Part shown: positions 23,537 to 33,502 of the stretch, piece after piece
How the letters are laid out: each line of letters begins with the position of its first letter
Numbering within the stretch: position 1 is the first letter of the stretch
Assembly (NCBI GenBank): GCA_020310875.1
Contig: CM035406.1
Coordinates: 221,388,294-221,452,293 of the forward strand
Direction of reading: 5' to 3'
DNA from: Ceratopteris richardii
Taxonomy: Eukaryota; Streptophyta; Polypodiopsida; Polypodiales; Pteridaceae
Length of the DNA stretch: 64,000 nt
The notes under the pieces: model-generated
Seen by the model: only the letters and a program-made list of their open reading frames with translations
Told to the model about the DNA's origin: nothing
Database searches by the model: none
Position numbers and translations under genes: made by a program

Positions 23537-24081
23537 TTGGTATCCACATTGATGATTTCGTTTTCTTCATGGAGATTTATTTTCGCATGCATTTGAAGCC
23601 TCTTTTTGCTGTTGTGGTCGGAGTTGTAGTAGAGAGCAAAGGTGCAACACAGAGAATTGGTTACTCAAGAGTATGGAACCTGCGTTCCGCGCTCGGGCGA
23701 GAATTTTGGCCTGCAGGGTGCGTTTGTTTGAAACACGTGGGATTGACGCTAGTGACTCACACGGATAGGCGCTCAGAGACATAGATATTAGAGATTCGCA
23801 GCCCGAAAGCTTTGCATCTTCTTGGCCTAGCCCATGTTGAGAAGCATTTCTCGAGGCACCCCAAACTCGGAAGCCTCCACGTATACTCAAAAAGCGTCTC
23901 TCCGGTGTTGGTTTCCCGAAAATTCAAGCCAGAGTCAAACTCCATCCACGCCAATTATCACCCAATGAGGACGTGGAGCGCAGCCCGATTTTTGAGGGGT
24001 TTCTATGTTCAGACTCCTTACGCATTTATTTCTTTTGCTTTTCTTTTTGTATTAAAGCTGCTGACGAAGAACAGATAGATG
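23537..24081 (+). other. GC-rich internal leader of element E
   Basis: This stretch is noticeably richer in G and C than anything nearby, with many CG dinucleotides (for example around 23690-23770 and 23860-23990). Several overlapping frames are open (23569-23784 plus, 23567-23890 minus, 23812-24078 plus), which GC-rich DNA yields by chance. I recognise no protein family. A captured host-gene fragment or a structured RNA packaging leader are possible explanations. Confidence 0.4.
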
Positions 24082-25009
24082 CTTCTCTACTTTCATCAAT
24101 ACTGGGGTGATTAAGCTCATTCATAAAAGAGGATCTAAGGATGATCTTAACAATTGGAGATCTATCTCTTGTATGAATTCTTTGTACAAAATCTATGCTT
24201 CCTCCCTGGCTAGAAGACTGAGCCCCCTGATGGATAGTATCATCCTGCCTGAACAAAAAGGATTTATCAAAGGGAGGTTTATCCTTGATGCTATTATTTC
24301 TATCTGGGAAGGATTAGACTTTACCAAAGAGAAGAACATTGAGGCATTCTTTTTTAAGATTGATTTTGACAAACCTTATGACAGAATTGAGTGGGAGTTT
24401 ATTCTTCAATCCCTTCATGATATTGGTCTTGGTAGGAGTTTTATTAGGTTCACTAGCACCATTTTTGGAAATGCTCACTCCAAAGTTTCTTTGAATGGTC
24501 ATCTTTCCCCTCCTTTCAAACGTTGTAGGTCTATTAGACAAGGTTGTCCTTTGGCCCCTCTCCTCTTTGCTATCACTAGTGATGCTCTTGACTGGCTTGC
24601 TAGGGACTGTATCAATCAAGGTACCATTAAAGGCATTGAGATCCCCCAAGCTCACTCTCACCTTTGTCTCCAAATGTTTGCTGATGATACTAACCTCCTT
24701 ATGAGAGCTGATGAAGATTCTGCTGTTAATTTTTTAAATTGTCTAAATACTTTTTGCATTGCTAGTGGTTCTGTTGTCAATCACAATAAAACTAGATTTT
24801 TTGCTACTAACAGTCATGTTCTTGATTGTGTTCAGAATGCAAGATGTGATATCATTCAAAAAGGTAAAGTGTTCAGACTCTTAAGTATTCCTATGGGGTT
24901 TGAGGTCACAAATGACCAAAGGTGGAGCTCAGTTTGGATAAATTTAGACTCAAGGTGTTCAAGTGGATGGATATGCAGTCTAACTTGTCTCAAAGAATTT
25001 TTGTGTTGA
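24082..25009 (+). pseudogene. LINE D reverse transcriptase, open for about 300 codons
   Basis: The frame is open from the truncation point; there is no true start codon, since translation would have begun far upstream in the missing part. Visible RT landmarks: GVIKLIHKRGSKDDLNNWRS at the start, QKGFIKGRFILDAI, FKIDFDKPYDRIEW (the first catalytic Asp; most family members have KAYD), RQGCPLAPLLF, and the active site MFADDTNLL near 24673-24699. The product would copy the LINE RNA at the nicked target. It ends at a stop after a frameshifted tail, around the thumb region. It is closely related to, but distinct from, the LINE fragment at 30793-32696, sharing the ...IWEGLDF... block. Confidence 0.85.
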
Positions 25010-25779
25010 AGCATTACATCCTTCCTTACCTGACCTATTTTCTGGCCTGTTGGATGCCTACCAAAAAGTAGTTAGCTCAAACAATTGCTCTTGCCAGAAG
25101 ATTTTTGTGGGGCTGCTCCAAAATACCAAAAGTGGCCTGGAAGATTTGTTGCATGGTCTTGGTTTGATTTGTCCTACCAGAATGGCTACACAGATGGCTC
25201 CCAAGTGGATCCTTAGATCTGTTTCTTCTGATTATTTTTGGGCCTACCTGATTAAAAGAAATGTCAATAATTTCTGTTTGAAAAATAACAAAAGCTGGTC
25301 TTCCTTTAATATTTGGGATGTTGTGATCTCTCGTGCCATGTTTGTCCCCAAAGGTAGTTTTCTTGTCTGCAATTTTTGGAGGGCCTGGATGAAGATCAAA
25401 GAGAGCTATAAACTGCCTATTTGGTTTACTAAAAACTGCTCCTTCTTACTGTAGGATTCCCTCTGGATTGGGTGGTTTGTTAAATATAGCCTTTCCCTCC
25501 TCCCCATCAGATGGAATGAATGTAAAAAAGGATGGTTTGTCAAATGGCTTGACTTGTACAGGGATGTTGTTGTGATGGATGATAGATTTATTATGAGTAT
25601 TAATTCTTTGTCTCTGCCTTGTAAACAGATACTCAAAGACAGGAAGCAGTAGCTGGAGAGGTTGCTTGAAGAAAATATGTGGAGAAAGGATGTCCTTATT
25701 TTAGAGGTAGCCAAGGACATGTATGCTAACTTCAAAAGCTCCTTCAGTAGCATCAGGGACATCTGTGGGAGATTAAACA

Positions 25780-26405
25780 AGAAGTGGAACCTTTCCTAGT
25801 CTGCCAATTAATGGAGATATAGGTTTCAATGCACTTGGGCTTTCCCTATTGCTATTAAGCAATCTTGTCTGCTGTGGCTTATTCTTCACAACAGAATCTG
25901 GATAGGCAGTAAAGCTAGGAAGTATAAAATTGATGTAGGACTTTGCAAACTCTGTGGAGAGGAAGAAGACCTGGAGCATCTTTTCTTCAAATGTAAAGGT
26001 ACCAAAAAATTCTGGAATGTCATTTTCCTCTATTGTCAATTTGCTAGATTGAGCACCCCTGGTTATAGAACCTTACTCATCGGTGATTCTAACAAGATGG
26101 ACATTGCCTTGTGGCAAACGCTCAGAGCTCACATTATCTGGGCTATATGGAAGAGCAGGATCTGTAAAATTTTTGAAAGAAAATGTAAAGACTTTCTTTA
26201 CTATTGTCTTGTGGGCATAAGAAGATTATTGAACCTCTGCATTAGGTCTAACCTAAGTGGACAACTGTTGGAATGTGATCCTCATTCTGTACTTAAAAAA
26301 TACTCCTATAATTCCTGGAGAATGAAACTGCTGCAGATTCTGTCAAAGGATAGAGATAACTTGATCAGCTTCATTAACCTCTATATAGAGGGATATCTGA
26401 TGTAA
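25780..26405 (+). pseudogene. LINE D zf-RVT and C-terminal region
   Basis: A zinc-binding segment with CKLCGEEEDLEHLFFKC (about 25944-25994) matches the zf-RVT pattern found at the end of plant L1-type RT proteins. Downstream the open stretch 26049-26405 (ALWQTLRAHIIWAIWKSR) is the usual tail of these proteins, ending in a stop near 26403. Stops and phase changes separate it from the RT part, so the copy cannot make a whole protein. Confidence 0.72.
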
Positions 26406-26833
26406 CATTGTATTGACCCCTCATGACCCATTTGTATATTGCAGTAGTCTGCTCTCCCTAATTCTAGGAGGTTCTCTGTAACAGCCCCTTTTTTTTCCTA
26501 CATCAATTTTATAATTTCTGTTTTACTGCTCAAGAAGAACGCATAGATGAATATGGTTCAAACATCGTGTATGTCTGATCATCTACTTTAGGCTCTGCCC
26601 ATGCCTCCAATGTGAGGAAAGACAATATCATTTACGCACTCTAAGATGGAAGTTGCTTTTGGCGCGCATATATAGTCTTTTCTAGGTATATATGATAGTG
26701 GGATTCGGAACATGCATGTGTGCGCCCTGCACTGATTGAGATCAATTTTGAACAAGGAGCCCCTAGCGGACTTGCATATGGGATATTGCCCATCTCTTGT
26801 TGCATCCCTCATCCTGAAGCCTCGAGGAGGCCA

Positions 26834-26839
26834 AAGAGA

Positions 26840-26890
<51 letters not shown>
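26834..26890 (+). repeat. (GA)n microsatellite in element E
   Basis: AGAGAG run of about 57 bp with one CAGA interruption. The frames at 26588-26999 that cross it (Arg-Glu or Ser-Leu repeats) are products of the repeat. Confidence 0.95.
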
Positions 26891-26891
<1 letters not shown>

Positions 26892-26899
26892 AAACTCCA

Positions 26900-27939
26900 A
26901 TTGGAAGTTCTGAACGCATGGGTGTTCATGCTCGGGAAGGAAGAGTTAACAGATATGCTCAAGCAACTTCGTGTCATTCAGCAAGCTGAAAAGATCTAGA
27001 ACAAGTTTTGAAGGAACATATGACTTCATCTAAAAAAACAAAAATTAGAGAAGCAAGTTGATTTGGAGGATTCAAGGGCTTGAAGATAAAGATCGACAAA
27101 TATTTGATGCCAAAGAGCTCAAAACGTTTTTCTTCTTACCAGTGCCATTCACTTCTTATTCATTATATAAGATTTAAGATCTCTGAAGTTTGCCATACCT
27201 CTTCGACAACCTATTTCGAGCATCGTTTTGAAGCGTAACCTATCGAGAGAGACTTCGAAAGATATTCTGACGAAGGGTGAATCATCTTCGGCACCTACAT
27301 ACACCTGCAAGTTCACTATTGAACCTCCATATAAGTTTCTTGTCAATTTGTATACATCGTTGCGTTCTTTTTGCATGCAATTACATATTGGACATGCAAG
27401 TTTAGCATCATACCTAGAATAAACGCATAGTTTAGACACGGTTTGTCTTGTATGGTACATGTATTCTTCTTGTAGGGACAGGTAGGTATTTTCTTGCACG
27501 TTAGCGAGGAGAAAAATCTATATTTGTCAGGATCTCTAATCCCCTTTTGGTCCTTTTGTGGATAAATTATGCCTGTCGGCACCAATATCATGGAAATTGT
27601 TCGTCGGAATTTTTTCGGTTTTCAAAATTACGTCGTTATGCTACCGGAAGTTTTAGAAAAATTGTATGCACATGCATCCAATTATAAATTCATGGTTAGT
27701 AAATCGATTGTTATTTTATCATATTGAGATATTCATTTTTGTAATCACTTTTGGATTGCATTTAGACTTTAAACCCTGCTTATCATTCACATTCACATTA
27801 AATCCCAGTTTTTCAGTTCCATGCATGTGGTTTTACATGGCACATGCTTCTGATTGTTCAGTGATGGGACATGTGATTGGCCATCCATGTCTATTTTATT
27901 CTTATCAACTGAGGTCAGTTGCTTGACAACTAGGCGGCA
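26900..27939 (+). other. internal 3' part of element E, no gene recognised
   Basis: Short plus-strand frames such as the one reading VLNAWVFMLGKEELTDMLKQ near 26905-26970 have a protein-like composition, but no family is recognised. No clear polypurine tract precedes the 3' LTR. Confidence 0.4.
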
Positions 27940-28365
27940 TGTTATACTTTATGGAATATTTGGAATGAAGGTTTAATGCCTTGAGGGTTTTAATGTGTTT
28001 TGTGTTTTGATTTAGCAGGTGAAGATTCATGAGGTGTGAACGCGCATGGATTTATTCAAATACTTTTGGAGATATTTAGAAGAGCATTTGAAGAGAATAA
28101 GTTATTTTTAGAAGATAGTTATTTTTAGCTATTTTTGTAAATAAAGCGAAAGCATGCTATTTCTAGCATGGCCCTCGTGTATCTTCAATTCATGACATAA
28201 TATGAATTACCTATAAATACACATGCTCTCATAGAGTTGTCCATGAGAGCATGTGGGGGGGGAGATTGGATCCAATCTTGTGTCGCCTCTTTTCCTCTCT
28301 TGTCTCTTCTATTTTCTGAGCACTTTTGTTTGATCTAGTGCATCTCCGAGATCCAATTGTCAACA
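27940..28365 (+). repeat. 3' LTR of element E
   Basis: 426 bp from TGTTATACTTTATGG to CCAATTGTCAACA. It matches the 5' LTR at about 93% and holds an extra segment near its 3' end. It is followed by TGAAC, half of the target duplication. Confidence 0.85.
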
Positions 28366-28370
28366 TGAAC

Positions 28371-28568
28371 ACACTTAGGATTGTCTCGGAAAGTTTTTCC
28401 CTCTTTAGGATGTTCTCTTCCCTAGCTTGTATATATGCATATAACCCTAATGGGTTACTTATCCTTGTACATCCACTTGGTAATGCACTCATTATTCTAT
28501 GTTGTGCCCCAAGCTTCTTCTTCTTCCTTGTTTTGTTCATGTGTTTTCATAGACTTAAAACTCCAACA
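28371..28568 (+). repeat. probable continuation of copia F's 3' LTR
   Basis: LTR-like sequence with TATATATGCATATAACC near 28430 continues beyond element E. It may end at CTCCAACA (28561-28568), but there is no second copy in the window to prove the end. Confidence 0.4.
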
Positions 28569-28599
28569 TTTAGCTCTTTAGCATTTTCTTCATTATCAC

Positions 28600-29230
28600 C
28601 ACCTACAATAAATTCACTAGCATAAATAGCCACAATCATCATGCCATCATCACTCTTCCATCCATATAATGAGTGATTTGTATCACATATAGAAAATACA
28701 GTGGTGGCTAAATAATATACGATAATTGCATGCCAAGCAACAGGGGCTTATTTAAGCCCATAAAAAGCATTTTGCAACTTTCAAACATATTCTAAGTGCT
28801 TTGAATCCTTATATCCTTGTTGTTGGTCCATTTATACATTTTCCTTCAACTCACATTGTAAGAAGGCATTGTTGAGATCCATGTGATGAAAAATCTATCC
28901 TTTTCTTGTAGCTATTGCAACAGATGATCTGATAGTACAAATGTTATCTAAAGGGCTGAAATTTTCCTCATAATCAATGCCATATGTATGTTAGCTAGAG
29001 GGATGAAATTTTCCTCATAATCAATGCCATATGTCTCTACATATCCTTTTGCTACCATTCATGCTTTATAACTTCTTATGATACCATTAGCATTGTGCTT
29101 TAGCTCGGAAACCCACTTGCAGCCCATGGATTTCTTTCCCGTGGCTGATGAAGCCATCTTCCATGTTTCATTTTCACAAAGTGCAGCGATCTTTTCATCC
29201 ATAGATTTATCCTATTCAACATTTCCAATT
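28600..29230 (-). mobile_element. Ty1/copia reverse transcriptase fossil
   Basis: The minus strand reads KWVSELKHNANGIIRSYKA, VAKGYVETYGIDYEENF and further blocks down to an RT active-site neighbourhood near 28610-28640, in the order expected for copia RT. It is a broken fragment with several interruptions and no LTRs. It faces copia F tail-to-tail. Confidence 0.75.
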
Positions 29231-29980
29231 GCATCTTCAAAATAGGAACATTCATGTTTCTATAATATCATGAGTGTGCATATAAGGGTTTAGGCACGTT
29301 TTAATCTTTATATATGTGCTTATTTTGTGAAGAGAAAAATGGGTTTCGGGTCCGTGTATGTATTTATCTATATATGATGTGACCTTTCAAGACTGTCTAT
29401 TGATGTGTGCAAATTAATATATGTTACTTTAAATCAATTGAAACTTAATGTTTACACTAAGTATAATATATTTTAGTAAAATAAAATAACAAAACAGAAG
29501 GAATCAAATCAGAGCATTATGATTTAAAAAAAAAAACAAAATGAACTAAACGTATACATACATGAGTTGGGAGCATTGTGTGTGTTTATGTATGTGAACT
29601 GTTTGAGACGTGTATGGATGTGTGGTGTACATGGAGATGATCATGAGTGTGTGTAAACATGTGCATGTGTCTATTTAGTTTAATATGTGCGTGCGAATTC
29701 GTGTCTATTTCTATATATATGTGTGCTTTATTTTTGGTTTGTAATGATGTTTCTTTTGCATGTACGATGAAAGAGAGAGATGACCGTCTCTTTACTCTAC
29801 TCTCTCTCCATCCATGGCTGCAGGACATAGAGAAGAGAGACAGAGAGAGAGAGAGACACAAATGGAGAGAGAGAGATGCTTGAAGGTGTAGAATGCATGT
29901 GGCAAGGGTGAATAGAGGTCAGATGGAGATGCAAGTAAAGAAAGAGAGTCCATGGCCCTAATAAGGCCTTATAGGTGCAG

Positions 29981-30034
<54 letters not shown>

Positions 30035-30110
30035 AAGAAAGAAAGAGAGAGGGGGAGAGAAATGCACAAAATTATGGAAGGCATAGATATGGCAATGGAT
30101 GTTTGAGTGT
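29231..30110. repeat. low-complexity zone with (GA)n and GT-rich runs
   Basis: TG-rich DNA at 29575-29730 gives way to GAGA runs at 29832-29875 and 29984-30058. The Ser/Leu and Arg/Glu frames here come from the repeats. No gene was seen. Confidence 0.85.
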
Positions 30111-30792
30111 GGATAGAGAGAGAGGAGAGATATAGAAAGAGAGAAAGAACAAGATCAATATATTTTTTTATTTCAATTTAATGGCATGCTTTTGATCGAT
30201 CAAATATTTATTTGTATTTTTTTTTTCTTATGATTATTCATCATTTGTTAGAAAGAAATTAAACAAAAGATGCATTAAAATTAGCCTACATAAATATCAC
30301 TTGAAAATTAATTATTAAATTAGGACTTAGTAAACCAGAGAAAGAACGAAAAGGAAAAATGAAGTAGAATTTAATAGAAAAAAAGAAAATATAACAATTA
30401 ATGAAATAAAAATTTTTGTAATTTACCATGAAGTAAATAAAATAAAAAGACTAAATAAAAATAAAAGAAAGTTTTTAATTGAAATGATACATAAAACAAT
30501 AGTGGAATATTTAATGATAAAGAAATTTAAAGGAAAAATAAAAAGAAAACCAAAGGGAAATACGGCATGTTTCTTTTATGAAGACAATTTCGAGTTGCAT
30601 TTAAATGTAGTAATGATGATTTTTTCATATAATGTTTTATTTTTTGCGGCCATAATGAACTCGTTTGAAGTTGTGCTTTATTTAAAGATACTTGAAGTGT
30701 TTTGAAGAACCTAGTGTAGTGATTGAAAGTCGAAAAGCTATTGATACCTCAAGTTATCTAAATTACACAAATGAGTTCTCTCATCATTAATG
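30111..30792. repeat. repeat Y, copy 2, left part
   Basis: Matches 20686-21376, starting in the GA-rich run. It ends with TTCTCTCATCATTAATG (30776-30792), the left copy of the target duplication of the LINE fragment. Confidence 0.82.
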
Positions 30793-32696
30793 CGAGAACC
30801 TAGTAACATTGAATCCCATGGGGATACCAAGAATGCGAGCAATCTGACCGAATTGAATGTTTTGGCATCCCTGCCCAGTGAGGAGATTGGGTTGATTCCC
30901 TTTGATAGCCTTGAATGCAGTCTTGGAATGGTTAATTTTGGACCCAAACGCCTCTCAAATAGTGTCTAAGCACCACCAAAATGTTTCCAGGCTGGTATTG
31001 TCATTTTGAACAAAGGCATTAGTGTCGTCCGCAAATAGCCTCATGGTCATTTGCCTAGAGTTATGTGGCAAAGTGATGCCTCTTATGTGACCAAGTTCCA
31101 TCTATCGCTATACAAGTTGGCTAAGACCTTCAGTGGCGATGGCAAAGAGTAGTGGGGCCAACGGGCAGCCTTGTCTGATTGATCGTTTCAGTTTGATTGC
31201 TTTTGAAAGTTACCCATTGACATGGACTTTGGTGAAAGCATTACAAAGGAGAGTGGAGATCATCCCGAGGAATCTCTGACTACACCCAAGGTCTTTTGGT
31301 GATTGTAGAATATACTCCCATTCAAATCTGTCGTAGGCTTTGTCAAAGTCAATCTTAAGGAAGACAATGTCCTGATTAGATTCTTCAGCGAAGTCTAGAC
31401 CTTCCCAGATATCAATAATGGGTTCCAATATTGACCTTCCCCTAATGAAACCTTTTAGGTCTTTACTCATCCACTAGTCTAAATGGCAAGAAATCCTATT
31501 GGCAATGACTTTACCAAGAACCTTATATCCAATTTGAAGCATTGTGATAGGTCTCCAATTCTCAATTCTGTTCCTCTCCCCTTTTTTATGAATAAGTTTG
31601 ATGATGTCGTTGTTGAGACAAGTAGGAAGGGCACCAAATTCAAGTGCCTCAAGCCAAACAAGATGCAAGGGGGTGGCCACCACATGTTTGAATGATTTAA
31701 AGAACTCATTTGTGAGCCCATCAGGTTCCGGGCTCTTGCCATTTGGAAGTGAATCAATAACTTCAAGGATCTCTTGTTCGGAAATAGCGGCATCAAGGAG
31801 AGTGCTTAGGTTGCATGGAATTCTATGCAAGGAAGTACGAGAGATGGTGGCCATGCTATCCCGCCTATGGAGGGAGAGGGGACATGCACCACCCAAGAGA
31901 CTCGTGAAGTGAGCTTCTATAATGCCAATGTTTTCTTCCTCTGTCTTACATTCCACCCCATTCTTGTCAAGCAGTAGCGGGATATTGTCTCTAATTGGTT
32001 TTCTTCTGAGAATATTGCATATCTCTTTGGAAGGTCTATCTACCTTCCCCGCCCACCATTCCTTAAAATAAATTTGAAGATTTTTCCTTTTGATCTCCTC
32101 CTCGTATCTTAATCTTCCTTTGATATTTTGGAGTCCCTTCTAAGATTGAATTCTTCCTTTATTAACTTCTTCTTCGAGTCTCCAGAGTTGGCAGTATAGG
32201 TTTTCTCTCGTCTTTTCCACCATGTTTCTCCAACACTTGGCTAGAGAGGTGCAGACTACGAAAGCCTAAGCCAAAGTAGTGATTTCTTGATGGATAGAGG
32301 GAAGTGAGAAGACAAAGGGACTGGCATGAAACCAAGGTGCCTTGCGATTTTTAGATAGAGGGGGAAGGTGAGCACCATTGGGTAATGATCTGAGACAGTG
32401 AGGTCGATACGTTGTGTTAGGGTGGGGGGACCCCATTGATGGACGAGGTTTTGTGAAATGTAGCTTCTGTCCAGTCTCGCTTTCCTCAAGTCCTCACCCA
32501 ATTGAAGATTAGACCAAGAAAGACCATTCAAGTCATTGACCTTGCCCAAATCCAAAAACCATTTGGTTTGGTCCCAAGTATCTTTCTCCTGACCATTAAT
32601 GATGGGGCCCTTATTGTTCCACCTATCAGAGGGGTCTTCCACCATATTGAAGTCACCAAAAATCATGACACAAATCTAGTGCGCATTAATGATGAA
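30793..32696 (-). mobile_element. LINE fragment (L1 clade) inserted in repeat Y, truncated at both ends
   Basis: A 1,904-bp insert between exact 17-bp copies of TTCTCTCATCATTAATG (30776-30792 and 32697-32713); repeat Y copy 1 has this word once. On the minus strand it begins inside the endonuclease (MIFGDFNMVEDPSDRW, then LDRSYIS and TVSDHYPM with the SDH motif, about 32350-32666). It continues through the linker and RT (GKSPEPDGLTNEFFKS, GFIRGRSILEPIIDIWEG, KIDFDKAYDRFEW, LFADDTN near 31030) and stops after the RT palm. The zf-RVT part and any poly(A) are missing, so it is cut at the 3' as well as the 5' end. Stops and phase changes break it into frames 31210-31470, 31474-31956 and 32256-32666. 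Confidence 0.85.
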
Positions 32697-32716
32697 TTCT
32701 CTCATCATTAATGTGC
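32681..32716. repeat. inverted duplication at the LINE/target junction
   Basis: GCGCATTAATGATGA (32681-32695) is nearly the reverse complement of TCATCATTAATGTGC (32702-32716), one mismatch in 15, with a 6-base loop. The left arm belongs to the insert, the right to the target, so the insert ends with an inverted copy of the target. Confidence 0.85.
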
Positions 32717-33502
32717 AACTCATCCAGTGCTTTGGATGGCATGTTTGCCACTTCCCAAATGCTGACGTGTGCTTTGGTGGAGACGATTCTTCTCGATTAC
32801 TGGAGTTCTGCTATTGGATGTCTACTAGATAGTGACATTTTCTTTGTAGCCATATTTTGTTCTTCATTTCATTATGATTAGCTAGTGCTATATTAATCCA
32901 ATAGCTAGACATTTCATTATTTTTGTACACATGAAATAGCTCTTGTATATTAAAACATTGTGTAGAGTTCTCTACTTTGATCTTTTGTTTGAGAGCACAA
33001 TGAATTGGAAATACACACTCACACACCCAACCTTGTGAGGTAGAGGCACCCATCATGAGAGACTCATGGACATGTCCAACCAAGACTTGGACTCAAGAAT
33101 TCCTTGCACAACTTCAAGGCATTCAGCCACTAGGCTATGTGAGCTACGACCTTCAAGACTTCAAAATTTCCATTTGACCTTCAAGACTTCCACCATTACG
33201 CGAGCATGCCCAGAAAGCACATACTATGCAACCCCATGATAGGATAGATGGCAGAATCACATCCACCCATCTAGATTCCCATCCACCCATCCATCACATC
33301 ACACTCCATCCCTTCTTGAGATCACATTTCCCATTTCCAAGTGTTAATAAAGTTATTATAAGGCTTCATCATCTTATAATAAATATAAGGGGAGACAACA
33401 AGATAGTACCTTTATAAGACGAAAAGGATCAAGGAGAATAAAAGTAAAGAGATCATGCCACCCCATCTATAGGAACCCAATAAGATCACTTTTAACTATT
33501 TC
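32714..33502. repeat. repeat Y, copy 2, right part
   Basis: Matches 21377-22172, including the tRNA-like segment (minus strand, about 32830-33230). There the A box TAGCCTAGTGG and a B box-like GAGTCCAAGTCTTGG are seen. It ends at CTTTTAACTATTT. Confidence 0.82.

Larger units (their letters stand above)
24082..26533 (+). mobile_element. LINE D (L1 clade), 5'-truncated
   Basis: The element starts just upstream of the RT domain and lacks ORF1 and the endonuclease, the usual result of incomplete target-primed reverse transcription. Flanking copies GAAGAACAGATAGATG (24066-24081) and GAAGAACGCATAGATG (26534-26549) agree at 14 of 16 bases and look like its target duplication. RT is followed by a zf-RVT region. 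No poly(A) tail is present; the 3' end is T-rich (a TTTTTTTT run near 26490). It inserted into element E. Frameshifts and stops accumulate after about 24950. Confidence 0.82.
23120..28365 (+). mobile_element. LTR element E, no recognisable gag or pol, carrying a LINE
   Basis: The ends are two LTRs of 404 and 426 bp that differ by about 7%. The flanks TGAAT (23115-23119) and TGAAC (28366-28370) form a near-perfect 5-bp target duplication. A primer site follows the 5' LTR. Setting LINE D aside, the interior is only about 1.96 kb and shows no gag, protease, integrase or RT, so E looks like a non-autonomous LTR element (LARD/TRIM-like) relying on enzymes from elsewhere. Its first 550 internal bases are clearly more GC-rich than the surroundings. 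It inserted 33 bp inside the LTR of copia F. Confidence 0.78.

Noticed and set aside
26588-26999. Overlapping frames with Arg-Glu or Ser-Leu runs
   Set aside because: They are created by the (GA)n tract at 26834-26890, on both strands.
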